From RGIG7179 sp051893555 (lineage in GTDB: Bacteria > Bacillota > Clostridia > Peptostreptococcales > Anaerovoracaceae), in the NCBI GenBank assembly GCA_051893555.1, contig JBJFHL010000088.1:1-64000 (forward strand): a stretch of DNA of 64,000 bases, given 5' to 3'. Below the pieces are notes generated by a model. The model ran no database searches and was not told where the DNA came from. It worked only from the letters and a program-made list of their open reading frames with translations. Made by a program: the position numbers and the translations under genes. The number at the start of each line of letters is the position of its first letter. Positions within the stretch are counted from its first letter, which is position 1. Below are positions 25,830-33,052 of the stretch, one piece after another.

Positions 25830-26003
25830 TGTATCCACTCCGTTCTACCGCTTTTCTAATGCTATTATAGCATATTATACCCGCTTTTCCAACATAAAAT
25901 ACGCATAAATCTACCGGTTTTCTTGATTTGTAAATATAGAAAGAAAAAATATCGAAACCTGTCACAAGGTAAGAGAAAAAACAGTAAGTCTTTATTGTAG
26001 GAG

Positions 26004-26064
26004 TTCTTCGCGGAACCTTTTTCAGTTTTATAATCAGAGAAACCTGATTGGGTCAGGTTTCTTT
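26004..26064 (+). promoter_or_regulatory. Two tandem hairpins upstream of the sigma factor operon
   Basis: A short GTTC/GAAC hairpin followed by CCTTTTT, then a 10-bp perfect stem AGAAACCTGA/TCAGGTTTCT followed by TT. Both look like terminators in the plus direction, but no plus-strand gene precedes them. They may insulate the operon from read-through or act as a leader control. The region 25830-26194 otherwise shows no gene. Confidence 0.5.
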
Positions 26065-26194
26065 AGCATGCCGAAAGAATCGAAGTAGAAAGCATGCAGG
26101 GAGGTGTGATATACTGATGACGGCAGGCAAATGGGATAATTCCATTGGAAAGAGCAGGGTTTGGGCTGAAAGAAAAACGTGGAGAGAACAGGAA

Positions 26195-26764
26195 ATGATA
26201 GAAGAGATATTGGAAAGATATAAAGGGGTTATCAAATATGAGGTGAGAAAAATCCTCCTGCAAAGTGAAGCATTACAGGAGGATGCCATGCAGGAAACCT
26301 GGATCCGGATATACAGAAGCCTTCCGGCGGTTGCAAGCCGTCAGGGAAAGCAGCAGGAAAATTACATCCGTGTCATTGCGAGAAATGCGGCGAAGGATGT
26401 TCGTTCCCAGGAATGGAAGCGGCGTGGCTGGGAAAATCCTCTGAACGAAGAGGACTTCCCGGTCTGTGATGATTACCGCAAGGCAGAAACTGTGAATCCG
26501 GAACTGAACCGATTCCGAATGGAGACGGAAGAGATGGAGAATTGCCTGCTGGAACTGACGCAGAAAGAAAGGGATGTTCTTTATCTGCGGTATGTAGAGG
26601 AAGCGGACTACGAAGAAATGGCCATCGCATTTCATACCAGTGAAGGAAATTGCAGACAAATGGTCCTGCGCGCCAAGCGAAGCCTGGCACAGATTATGGA
26701 CAAACATACGGAATGTGAAATCCTGACGGAAGGGAGGGTGAAGCAGAAGCATGGAAAAGAATGA
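26195..26764 (+). CDS. ECF-type sigma-70 family RNA polymerase sigma factor
   Basis: A 189-residue alternative sigma factor. Region 2 is seen at about 8-75 (LQEDAMQETWIRIYRSL, NYIRVIARNAAKDV) and region 4 at about 120-170 (CLLELTQKERDVLYLRYVEEADYEEMAIAFHTSEGNCRQMVLRAKRSL). There is no region 1.1 or 3, as in extracytoplasmic-function sigma factors. The start at 26195 follows GGAGAG...AGGA; an upstream in-frame ATG would add 49 residues outside the fold. The downstream membrane gene overlaps by 14 bp and is the probable anti-sigma partner. Confidence 0.9.
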   Translation: MIEEILERYKGVIKYEVRKILLQSEALQEDAMQETWIRIYRSLPAVASRQGKQQENYIRVIARNAAKDVRSQEWKRRGWENPLNEEDFPVCDDYRKAETVNPELNRFRMETEEMENCLLELTQKERDVLYLRYVEEADYEEMAIAFHTSEGNCRQMVLRAKRSLAQIMDKHTECEILTEGRVKQKHGKE

Positions 26765-27461
26765 TATTAATCAGAGAAATGCCACCTGTGAAGCATTGAA
26801 GAACATATATGGCAGAGAATCAGGAACTGAACCTCTGACGGAGGCACAGGAAGATAAGCTCTCGGAGTTTCTGAAAACGCTGAACGGGAAACCCTCTTCC
26901 GGCGGAAAAAGAACAGAGAAAAGTCGCCGTTTCACCGTTTTGCAGAAATGTGCCGTTGTGCTTCTTTGCGTCGCTGTGGTGGGGACGGTTTCACTGTCAT
27001 CGGCCGATGCGGTGCGGCTGAAATTCAAAGGATTCTTTATAAAGGACGAAGGTGATCATGTGAACCTGAAACCAGTCCAGGCTGAATGTCTGGATGGATG
27101 GGAGGACTTTTTCGCTCTGGCAGAGATCCCGGAAGGGTATGAAATCGTGGCCGCCGAAGATGACGGGATTGACAGGGTCATTCTGTATGAGAAGGGGGAG
27201 ACGCAGCTTCGAATCCGGGAACTGAGCGAAGACGCCGGATGGGGCATTGATCAGGAACAGACCGTCATAGAGCAGGTGAATATAAGAGGAAAAGAGGGAA
27301 TTTATTTTTATAGTGACGAAAATCAGTATTCAAACCTGCTCTGGATTGAAAGCGACAGACAGATTTATATCAGCTCCGATGGGCCGGAGTATCTGACCAG
27401 AGAGGAGATACTGGAGCTGGCAAACAAGAACCTGTCCTATTTCAAGGAGTCAGGAAAATGA
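26751..27461 (+). CDS. DUF4367-type membrane protein, probable anti-sigma factor
   Basis: A 236-residue single-pass protein. About 60 charged N-terminal residues are cytoplasmic, one membrane segment (about residues 63-80, CAVVLLCVAVVGTVSL) follows, and the outer domain contains the pattern typical of DUF4367 proteins (AEIPEGYEIVA ... VNIRGKEGIYFY ... LLWIESDRQIYIS). Overlap with the sigma gene and this topology point to an anti-sigma factor that releases sigma on an envelope signal. No zinc-binding anti-sigma motif (H-x3-C-x2-C) is visible. The radical SAM gene overlaps its stop by 4 bp. Confidence 0.75.
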   Translation: MEKNDINQRNATCEALKNIYGRESGTEPLTEAQEDKLSEFLKTLNGKPSSGGKRTEKSRRFTVLQKCAVVLLCVAVVGTVSLSSADAVRLKFKGFFIKDEGDHVNLKPVQAECLDGWEDFFALAEIPEGYEIVAAEDDGIDRVILYEKGETQLRIRELSEDAGWGIDQEQTVIEQVNIRGKEGIYFYSDENQYSNLLWIESDRQIYISSDGPEYLTREEILELANKNLSYFKESGK

Positions 27462-28507
27462 ATATGAAAAAAATCACCATCGCTTTGGACATGAACGGAT
27501 GTCCCAATCGCTGCAGACACTGCTGGATCGGACATTCTCCCAATGGACACCTGACAGAAGAAGATTTGAAATATGCAGCCGCGCAGTTTCGTCCGTATAC
27601 CGATTGTCTGGAAGTATACGACTGGTACAGAGAGCCTGACTATCATGCGGATTACAAGCTGCGATGGGAGCTTTGTGAACAGCTTTCAGACAGGAAGCGG
27701 GAGCATTTCGAACTGGTCAGTGTCTGGCGTCTTGTCCGGGACAGAGCGTATGGCCCGTGGCTTTCCGATCTGGGACTGAAAGCAGCGCAGCTGACCCTGT
27801 TCGGTGGACGGGAGAAAACCGACCATTACACGGGGCGGAGAGGTGCATATCACGAAATTCTGGAGTCGGTGGATATTCTTCTGGAAAACGGAATTGCACC
27901 ACGCTTTCAGATTTTCGTCAACAAGGATAATCTGGAGGAACTTCCTTTTCTCGAGGCACTGACAGAAGAACTGGAACTGGAGAAACGGTGCCGCGATATT
28001 GGCGGAACCTTTCAGCTTTTTCTTCATCAGGGTTCCTGCGACGGAGAAAATGAAAAGCTGTATGATATCCGGGTAACAGAGGACGACCTGCAGAAAATTC
28101 CGAGGAAGCTGGCTGACTGCACGCTGCAATACTTCGAAAAGCAATCCCTGCGCCAGGTGTTCGGGGAAACGGAGCAGTCGCTTTTCGATGCATTCCTCCA
28201 CGACAGTTCCACCCAAAATCTGGTCAGTCCGACACCAACATTCTTTATAGACCGGAATTTCGACGTCTATCCCAATGTGGCGCCAACGGAAGAGTTCTGG
28301 CGGCTTGGCAATCTGAAAGTGGACGGGGCAGAGACGATCCTGAAGCGCTACGGGGGAAACGAAAGTCCGGCCCAGCATGTCAGTGCCACAGTCCCGCTTT
28401 CCAAAATCGCAGCAGCCGTGGGGAATCCAAACAGCAAACGGTTATTTACAAGAGGGGATTATGCAGAATATCTGATGAATCAATATTGCCGGGAAAGAAA
28501 AAAGTGA
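27458..28507 (+). CDS. Radical SAM protein, function unknown
   Basis: A 349-residue enzyme with the radical SAM cluster motif C-P-N-R-C-R-H-C (C-x3-C-x2-C) at about residues 15-22. It lacks an obvious SPASM or other auxiliary-cluster domain; later Cys residues are isolated. The pattern SPTPTFFIDRNFDVYPNVAPTEEFWRLGNL near residue 250-290 resembles the C-terminal part of peptide- or antibiotic-related radical SAM proteins, but I cannot name a substrate. It is translationally coupled to the anti-sigma gene (AAGGAG eight bases upstream, ATGA overlap) and is followed by a strong terminator, so it is the effector gene of this sigma operon. Confidence 0.85.
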   Translation: MNMKKITIALDMNGCPNRCRHCWIGHSPNGHLTEEDLKYAAAQFRPYTDCLEVYDWYREPDYHADYKLRWELCEQLSDRKREHFELVSVWRLVRDRAYGPWLSDLGLKAAQLTLFGGREKTDHYTGRRGAYHEILESVDILLENGIAPRFQIFVNKDNLEELPFLEALTEELELEKRCRDIGGTFQLFLHQGSCDGENEKLYDIRVTEDDLQKIPRKLADCTLQYFEKQSLRQVFGETEQSLFDAFLHDSSTQNLVSPTPTFFIDRNFDVYPNVAPTEEFWRLGNLKVDGAETILKRYGGNESPAQHVSATVPLSKIAAAVGNPNSKRLFTRGDYAEYLMNQYCRERKK

Positions 28508-28542
28508 AAAAGAACGAAATTGCCGGAAAAAGAGTAGTACTG

Positions 28543-28577
28543 CCTGGTGCAAAAATATTTGCACCAGGTGTTTTTTT
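28543..28577 (+). terminator. Strong terminator after the radical SAM gene
   Basis: CCTGGTGCAAA/TTTGCACCAGG, 11-bp perfect stem with a 4-base loop, then TTTTTTT. Its 3' arm doubles as the -35 box of the next promoter. Confidence 0.92.
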
Positions 28578-28587
28578 GTGCTATACT
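28559..28587 (+). promoter_or_regulatory. Promoter of the ThiF-like/rhodanese operon
   Basis: TTGCAC, exactly 17 bases, TATACT, 44 bp before the ATG at 28632. The -35 box lies inside the terminator stem, a compact terminator-promoter overlap. Confidence 0.6.
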
Positions 28588-28631
28588 AAGGGCGGAATGA
28601 AGGAAAAAGAAAGAACGGAGGAGGCGAAAGT

Positions 28632-29441
28632 ATGGCATTTACAAGTGAGCAGCTGCAGCGTTATTCCAGGCATTTTGTGCTGCGTGAGATCGGTGTGGCA
28701 GGACAGAAGAAGCTCCTTTCTTCGAAGGTTTTGGTGATCGGCGCCGGTGCTCTGGGATCTGCGGCCATGATGTATCTGGCAGCAGCCGGCGTGGGCCGGA
28801 TCGGAATTGCCGATGATGACCGGGTAGATCTGTCGAACCTGCAGAGGCAGGTGATCCACAGTACAGAAACCCTGGGTATGGAAAAGGTGGAGAGTGCAGC
28901 TGCATTTCTGAAGAGGCTCAATCCCGATGTGGAGACGGTTTTGTACCACGAAAGAATGACAGCAGATAATATAGAAGGAACCATTGCAGACTACGACTTT
29001 ATCATTGATGCCACGGATCGGTTTCCGTCGAAATTTCTCATCAATGATGCCTGCGTGCTGGCGGGCAAGCCGTATGCACATGCGGGAATCGTAAAGCTTC
29101 AGGGGCAGGTTATGACGTATGTCCCGGGAAAAGGGCCGTGCCTGCGGTGTCTGCTGCCCGAGGTCCCTTCGGATGACGGGATGATGACCTGTGCCCAGGC
29201 TGGGGTACTGGGTGCGGCTGTTGGAGTCCTTGGCAGCATACAGGCTGTAGAAGCAGTCAAGTATCTGCTGGGAATCGGACAGCTTCTAACCGGACGTGTG
29301 CTGTATTTCGACGGGCTGAACATGGAATTCCGGGAGATGGAGGCAGAGGCGGAAGCGGACTGCCCGGTCTGCGGCAGCCAGAAAGCGTTCTGCAGCGTGA
29401 AGGAAAACAGGACGGACTACGAGGTGCTGACATGCGGCTAG
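28632..29441 (+). CDS. ThiF/MoeB/HesA-family adenylyltransferase (E1-like)
   Basis: A 269-residue ATP-dependent enzyme that adenylates the C-terminal Gly-Gly of a ubiquitin-like sulfur carrier. The nucleotide-binding site is GAGALGSAAMMYLAAAGVG near residue 37, with the family signature DDDRVDLSNLQRQ. Two zinc-binding pairs, C-L-R-C and C-P-V-C, are present, and a candidate catalytic Cys sits in GMMTCAQAGV. The rhodanese gene overlaps by 10 bp, so sulfur delivery is likely coupled. The partner could be ThiS (59469), MoaD or another carrier; no carrier gene is adjacent. Confidence 0.9.
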   Translation: MAFTSEQLQRYSRHFVLREIGVAGQKKLLSSKVLVIGAGALGSAAMMYLAAAGVGRIGIADDDRVDLSNLQRQVIHSTETLGMEKVESAAAFLKRLNPDVETVLYHERMTADNIEGTIADYDFIIDATDRFPSKFLINDACVLAGKPYAHAGIVKLQGQVMTYVPGKGPCLRCLLPEVPSDDGMMTCAQAGVLGAAVGVLGSIQAVEAVKYLLGIGQLLTGRVLYFDGLNMEFREMEAEAEADCPVCGSQKAFCSVKENRTDYEVLTCG

Positions 29442-29761
29442 AAGAGCGGGAAATGGATATCTGTGAATATCTGGAGCATCCTTTTGAGAATGCTCTTTTG
29501 CTGGATGTGCGCAGCAAGACCATGTTTTCTTTTGGGAGTCTGCCGGAAGCAGTGAATCTGCCTGTGGATGAGATCGGCAGGCTTTATGAGCTGCCGCGGG
29601 ACAGAAAGATCTGTGTGTTCTGCCAGGCGGGGGAGATCAGCCGGCAGATCACGGAGCTCCTGCTGGATGCAGGCTATGATGCATACCATCTGGCCGGCGG
29701 TTATCGGGAATATATACAGAAGGTCATCGGACCGACGATGGGAGAGGAGACATCTGTATGA
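29432..29761 (+). CDS. Rhodanese-domain sulfurtransferase
   Basis: A 109-residue single rhodanese domain. The active-site loop VFCQAGEIS places the persulfide-carrying Cys near residue 64, and LDVRS near residue 27 is typical. It would pass sulfane sulfur to the E1-activated carrier of the overlapping upstream gene. The stop overlaps the start of the sigma-54 activator by 4 bp, so three functionally different genes are translationally chained here. An internal ATG at 29453 is an alternative start. Confidence 0.88.
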   Translation: MRLEEREMDICEYLEHPFENALLLDVRSKTMFSFGSLPEAVNLPVDEIGRLYELPRDRKICVFCQAGEISRQITELLLDAGYDAYHLAGGYREYIQKVIGPTMGEETSV

Positions 29762-31143
29762 AAGCGGAATATTATAAGAAGATTATTTACGAGCTGATCA
29801 ATCTGGTGGACGAGGGCATCTATATCGTGGATAAAGAGGGAAAAGGCCTCTTTTATAACCACACTATGGCCGACCTGGAAAAGGTCAATGTGGAGGACGT
29901 GCTGGGGAAGAAATTCCACGAGGCCTTTCCGGATTTTAATCTGGATGAGTCCACCATGTTTAAAGCGCTGAAAAAGAACGAATCCACCGTACGGCAGCAG
30001 CAGACCTATAAGAACCTTTACGGTAAGGAAGTCACCACCATCAACAGCACGCTGCCGGTCATTGTAGATGGCGAAACGGTGGCGGCGATTGAAGTGGCCA
30101 AGGACATCACAGATATCCGGCAGATGTCCGATAAACTGATGGAACTGAGCGGGGAAGGAGGTCCCGCCAGAAAAGACGGAATCAAAAGATATTCCTTCGA
30201 CGATCTTTATGGAGAGAGTGAGAATTTCCTGGAAGTGGTGAACCGGGCCAAGCGGGCAGCGGGCAATGATGCATCCGTCTTCATCTTCGGCGAGACAGGA
30301 ACCGGAAAAGAACTGTTTGCCCAGAGCATTCACTATGCCGGCGCCAGAAAGGACAAACCGTTCCTGGCACAGAACTGTGCGGCCATTCCGGAGCCGCTGC
30401 TGGAGGGCATGCTCTTCGGAACGGCCAAGGGCGGATTTACAGGGGCTGTGGACCGGGCAGGACTGTTTGAACAGGCAAACGGCGGCACGCTGCTTCTGGA
30501 CGAGATCAGTGCCATGCCCTATGACCTGCAGAGCAAGCTGCTGCGGGTGCTGCAGGAAAACTATATCCGCCGGGTGGGCGGTATGAAGGACATCCCTGTG
30601 GATGTGCGAATTATCGCCACGGTAAACGAGCCGCCGGAGGATCTGATGGCCCACGGCAAGCTGCGAAAAGACCTGTATTATCGGCTGAACGTGGTGAACA
30701 TCTCCATTCCACCCCTGCGGGAACGTGCGGGGGATATCATCGTACTGGCAGAGCGGTTCCTGGAGAAACACAATAAACGATTCGGCAAGGAAATCTGGAT
30801 GATCTCCGACGGTGCAGCCAGAAAGCTGAGGAGCTACGAGTATCCCGGAAATGTGCGGGAACTGGAAAACATCATTGAACAGGCGGTTTCCATGGCAGAC
30901 CGGGAACATGTGCTGACAGAAAAACTGCTGACCATGCCGGGCAGTGCGAAAAAAGGCCGGACAGCCGCACAGAAATACGATGTGCAGGTGCCTCTGGACG
31001 AATATCTGGATAATATTGAAAGTCAGATTATAAAGGAAGCAATGATCAACGCCGGCGGAAACATCAGCAAAGCTGCGGAATCCCTGCAGATCAAGCGGCA
31101 GACCCTGCAGCATAAACTGAAAAAGTATCATATCATGGGATGA
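29758..31143 (+). CDS. Sigma-54-dependent activator of the ornithine cluster
   Basis: A 461-residue regulator with an N-terminal PAS-like sensor (about 10-120), an AAA+ domain (about 145-375; GETGTGKEL P-loop, Walker B GTLLLDEIS) and a C-terminal Fis-type helix-turn-helix (GGNISKAAESLQIKRQTLQHKLKKY). The sigma-54 contact loop reads GGFTGA instead of GAFTGA, keeping the key Phe and Thr. A terminator follows, then a near-consensus sigma-54 promoter at 31351-31366 before ord. Regulators of this architecture head ornithine clusters in amino-acid-fermenting Clostridia, so the target is very likely the genes downstream. Confidence 0.9.
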   Translation: MKAEYYKKIIYELINLVDEGIYIVDKEGKGLFYNHTMADLEKVNVEDVLGKKFHEAFPDFNLDESTMFKALKKNESTVRQQQTYKNLYGKEVTTINSTLPVIVDGETVAAIEVAKDITDIRQMSDKLMELSGEGGPARKDGIKRYSFDDLYGESENFLEVVNRAKRAAGNDASVFIFGETGTGKELFAQSIHYAGARKDKPFLAQNCAAIPEPLLEGMLFGTAKGGFTGAVDRAGLFEQANGGTLLLDEISAMPYDLQSKLLRVLQENYIRRVGGMKDIPVDVRIIATVNEPPEDLMAHGKLRKDLYYRLNVVNISIPPLRERAGDIIVLAERFLEKHNKRFGKEIWMISDGAARKLRSYEYPGNVRELENIIEQAVSMADREHVLTEKLLTMPGSAKKGRTAAQKYDVQVPLDEYLDNIESQIIKEAMINAGGNISKAAESLQIKRQTLQHKLKKYHIMG

Positions 31144-31146
31144 AAC

Positions 31147-31183
31147 GCAAAAAAGTTTGCATGCATAATGCAAACTTTTTTGC
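31147..31183 (+). terminator. Terminator after the sigma-54 activator
   Basis: A near-perfect inverted repeat GCAAAAAAGTTTGCA/TGCAAACTTTTTTGC; the T run is part of the 3' arm. It separates the regulator from the ornithine operon. Confidence 0.85.
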
Positions 31184-31350
31184 ATATGCTTCCCCAAAAA
31201 CCGTAGTCTACAGACATTTTTCGACAGAAAGAAAAAATCGGGAGAATGGATTTTGTGAAAAAACACAAAAAATAAAGAAAAGCCGGAGAAAAAATGGATG
31301 GAAGGATCAATTTTGTGGAGAAAAAAGTATACAATATCCATAAAAACCAG

Positions 31351-31366
31351 TGGCACGGGACTTGCT
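31351..31366 (+). promoter_or_regulatory. Sigma-54 promoter of the ornithine operon
   Basis: TGGCAC-N5-TTGCT, a full match to the -24/-12 consensus (TGGCAC-N5-TTGCW), about 80 bp upstream of the ord ATG at 31446. The activator gene is immediately upstream. Confidence 0.9.
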
Positions 31367-31445
31367 ATATATAATTATCGTAAATACAGTCTTACAAATA
31401 CAAAATGCGAAAAATTAAATTTTTAGACAAAAGGAGAGAACGAAA

Positions 31446-32507
31446 ATGGAAAATGTAAAAGTAATCCTGTGGGGACTTGGCGCTATGGGCGGCGGAATCG
31501 GCAAGATGCTGACGAAGAAGAAGGGCGTTGACATTGTTGGCGCAATCGACATCGGCGCTAAGCTGGGCAAGAGCCTGTACGAAGTAGTTCCTGGTATTGA
31601 AAGAGGAGACAGAGAAGACGTGATCGTCGGAACTGCTGAAGAAGTCATCAAACCGGGCGCTGCTGACATCGTTGTTGTCTGCACCGACTCCTTCACTGCT
31701 AAAGTTTATGACAAGCTGGTTATGGTTATGGAAGCTGGCATGAACGTGATCACTTCCGCGGAAGAAATGGCTTATCCGCAGGCGCAGGAACCGGAACTGG
31801 CAAAGAAGCTGGACGAAATCGCCAAGAAGAACGGCGTAACCGTACTGGGAACCGGCATCAACCCTGGTCTGATCATGGACCTGCTGGTAATTCTGTGGAC
31901 AGGTGCATGCGAATCTGTTGACCACATCGTTTCCAGACGTGTAAACAGCTTATCCCCGTTTGGTCCTGCTGTAATGGAAGAACAGGGCATCGGCATTACC
32001 GTAGATGAATTCAACGCAAGAAAAGCAGACGGCACCATGGCTGGCCACGTTGGTTTCGCAGAATCCGTTGGCATGATCACAGACGCTCTGGGCTGGAAGC
32101 TGGAAAAATTCGAACAGGATATGGAACCGATCGTAACTGACGTTGACAGAAAGTCTCCTTATGGATTTGCTCCTGCAGGACACGTTGCCGGCGTAGCTAT
32201 GAAGGGCTGGGGAACTGTTGACGGCGAAGTAAAGATCGAAATGGATCACCCGCAACAGATCGAACCGGAACAGGTTGGCGTACATACCGGTGACTATGTC
32301 ATCATCAAGGGTACTCCGGACGTAAATATGTCCAACACACCGGAAATCGAAGGCGGTATCGGTACCATGGCTATGATCATGAACACCATTCCGCACGTAA
32401 TCAATGCAAGACCTGGTCTGAAGACCATGATCGATATCCCTGTTCCTAGAGCTATCATGGGCGACATGAGAGACCTGATCTGCGAAGAATGCAAGATCGT
32501 AAAATAA
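31446..32507 (+). CDS. ord: 2,4-diaminopentanoate dehydrogenase
   Basis: A 353-residue NAD(P)+-dependent enzyme that oxidatively deaminates 2,4-diaminopentanoate, the product of ornithine aminomutase, to 2-amino-4-oxopentanoate. The N-terminal Rossmann fold (KVILWGLGAMGGGIGKML) and similarity to dihydrodipicolinate reductase-like dehydrogenases are clear, and the position before oraS-oraE fits. AAAGGAGAG precedes the ATG. Codon use (GTA, GTT, AGA, GCT) differs from nearby housekeeping genes and matches oraS-oraE. The next gene is oraS after 181 bp; the thiolase genes usually found here are absent. Confidence 0.92.
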   Translation: MENVKVILWGLGAMGGGIGKMLTKKKGVDIVGAIDIGAKLGKSLYEVVPGIERGDREDVIVGTAEEVIKPGAADIVVVCTDSFTAKVYDKLVMVMEAGMNVITSAEEMAYPQAQEPELAKKLDEIAKKNGVTVLGTGINPGLIMDLLVILWTGACESVDHIVSRRVNSLSPFGPAVMEEQGIGITVDEFNARKADGTMAGHVGFAESVGMITDALGWKLEKFEQDMEPIVTDVDRKSPYGFAPAGHVAGVAMKGWGTVDGEVKIEMDHPQQIEPEQVGVHTGDYVIIKGTPDVNMSNTPEIEGGIGTMAMIMNTIPHVINARPGLKTMIDIPVPRAIMGDMRDLICEECKIVK

Positions 32508-32528
32508 TTCAGGGTATTATGGGTAACA

Positions 32529-32562
32529 GGAAGGGGTTTCGGTTCTGAAGCCGGCCCCTTCC
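32529..32562 (+). terminator. GC-rich hairpin between ord and oraS
   Basis: GGAAGGGG/CCCCTTCC 8-bp perfect stem without a T run. It more likely marks an mRNA processing or stability point than a full terminator. The rest of 32508-32688 shows no gene. Confidence 0.55.
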
Positions 32563-32688
32563 CCTCAAAACATATCCGCAGGGCACTATCGGCTCTGCAG
32601 ACCCCGATCGGGCGCAAAGCTTTATGCAAAGTTTTAAAAGTTTAAAAGTGTATCGGGAAATATAAAATGAGTAAGGGAGAAAAAAAGG

Positions 32689-33051
32689 ATGAAAAGAGCT
32701 GACGATTTCGAACAGAGAAGACAGCATATCGCAAACCTTTCTGACGAAGAATTATATAACAAGTTCTGGGATTTAACCGCACAGGTTGTAGATCCGCTGC
32801 TGGAACTGGGCAGAAAGAACACCACACCTTCCGTTGAAAGAGCCGTTTTACTGAGAATGGGCGTATCCTCTCTGGATACCCAGAAAATCGTGGAAGGCTG
32901 CATGGACAGAGGCCTGATGGGTCATGGCGCTGGCCACGTGGTTTACAAGATTTCCAAAGAAAAGGGCATCTCCATCCGGGAAGCCAGCATCAAACTGGCG
33001 CAGGGCGAATACTGGGACGATGCAGTAGCACTGTTCAAGGGAGGTAAATAA
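32689..33051 (+). CDS. oraS: D-ornithine 4,5-aminomutase, small subunit
   Basis: A 120-residue subunit (KRADDFEQRRQHIANLSDEELYNKFWDLTAQVVDPLLELG) that pairs with OraE. The length is as in characterised enzymes. The holoenzyme moves the delta-amino group of D-ornithine to C4, using adenosylcobalamin and PLP. The gene ends one base before the oraE ATG, and codon bias suggests high expression. Confidence 0.95.
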   Translation: MKRADDFEQRRQHIANLSDEELYNKFWDLTAQVVDPLLELGRKNTTPSVERAVLLRMGVSSLDTQKIVEGCMDRGLMGHGAGHVVYKISKEKGISIREASIKLAQGEYWDDAVALFKGGK

Positions 33052-33052
33052 G

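Noticed and set aside
29701..31356. 551-residue minus-strand reading frame
   Set aside because: Antisense to the sigma-54 activator and its terminator.
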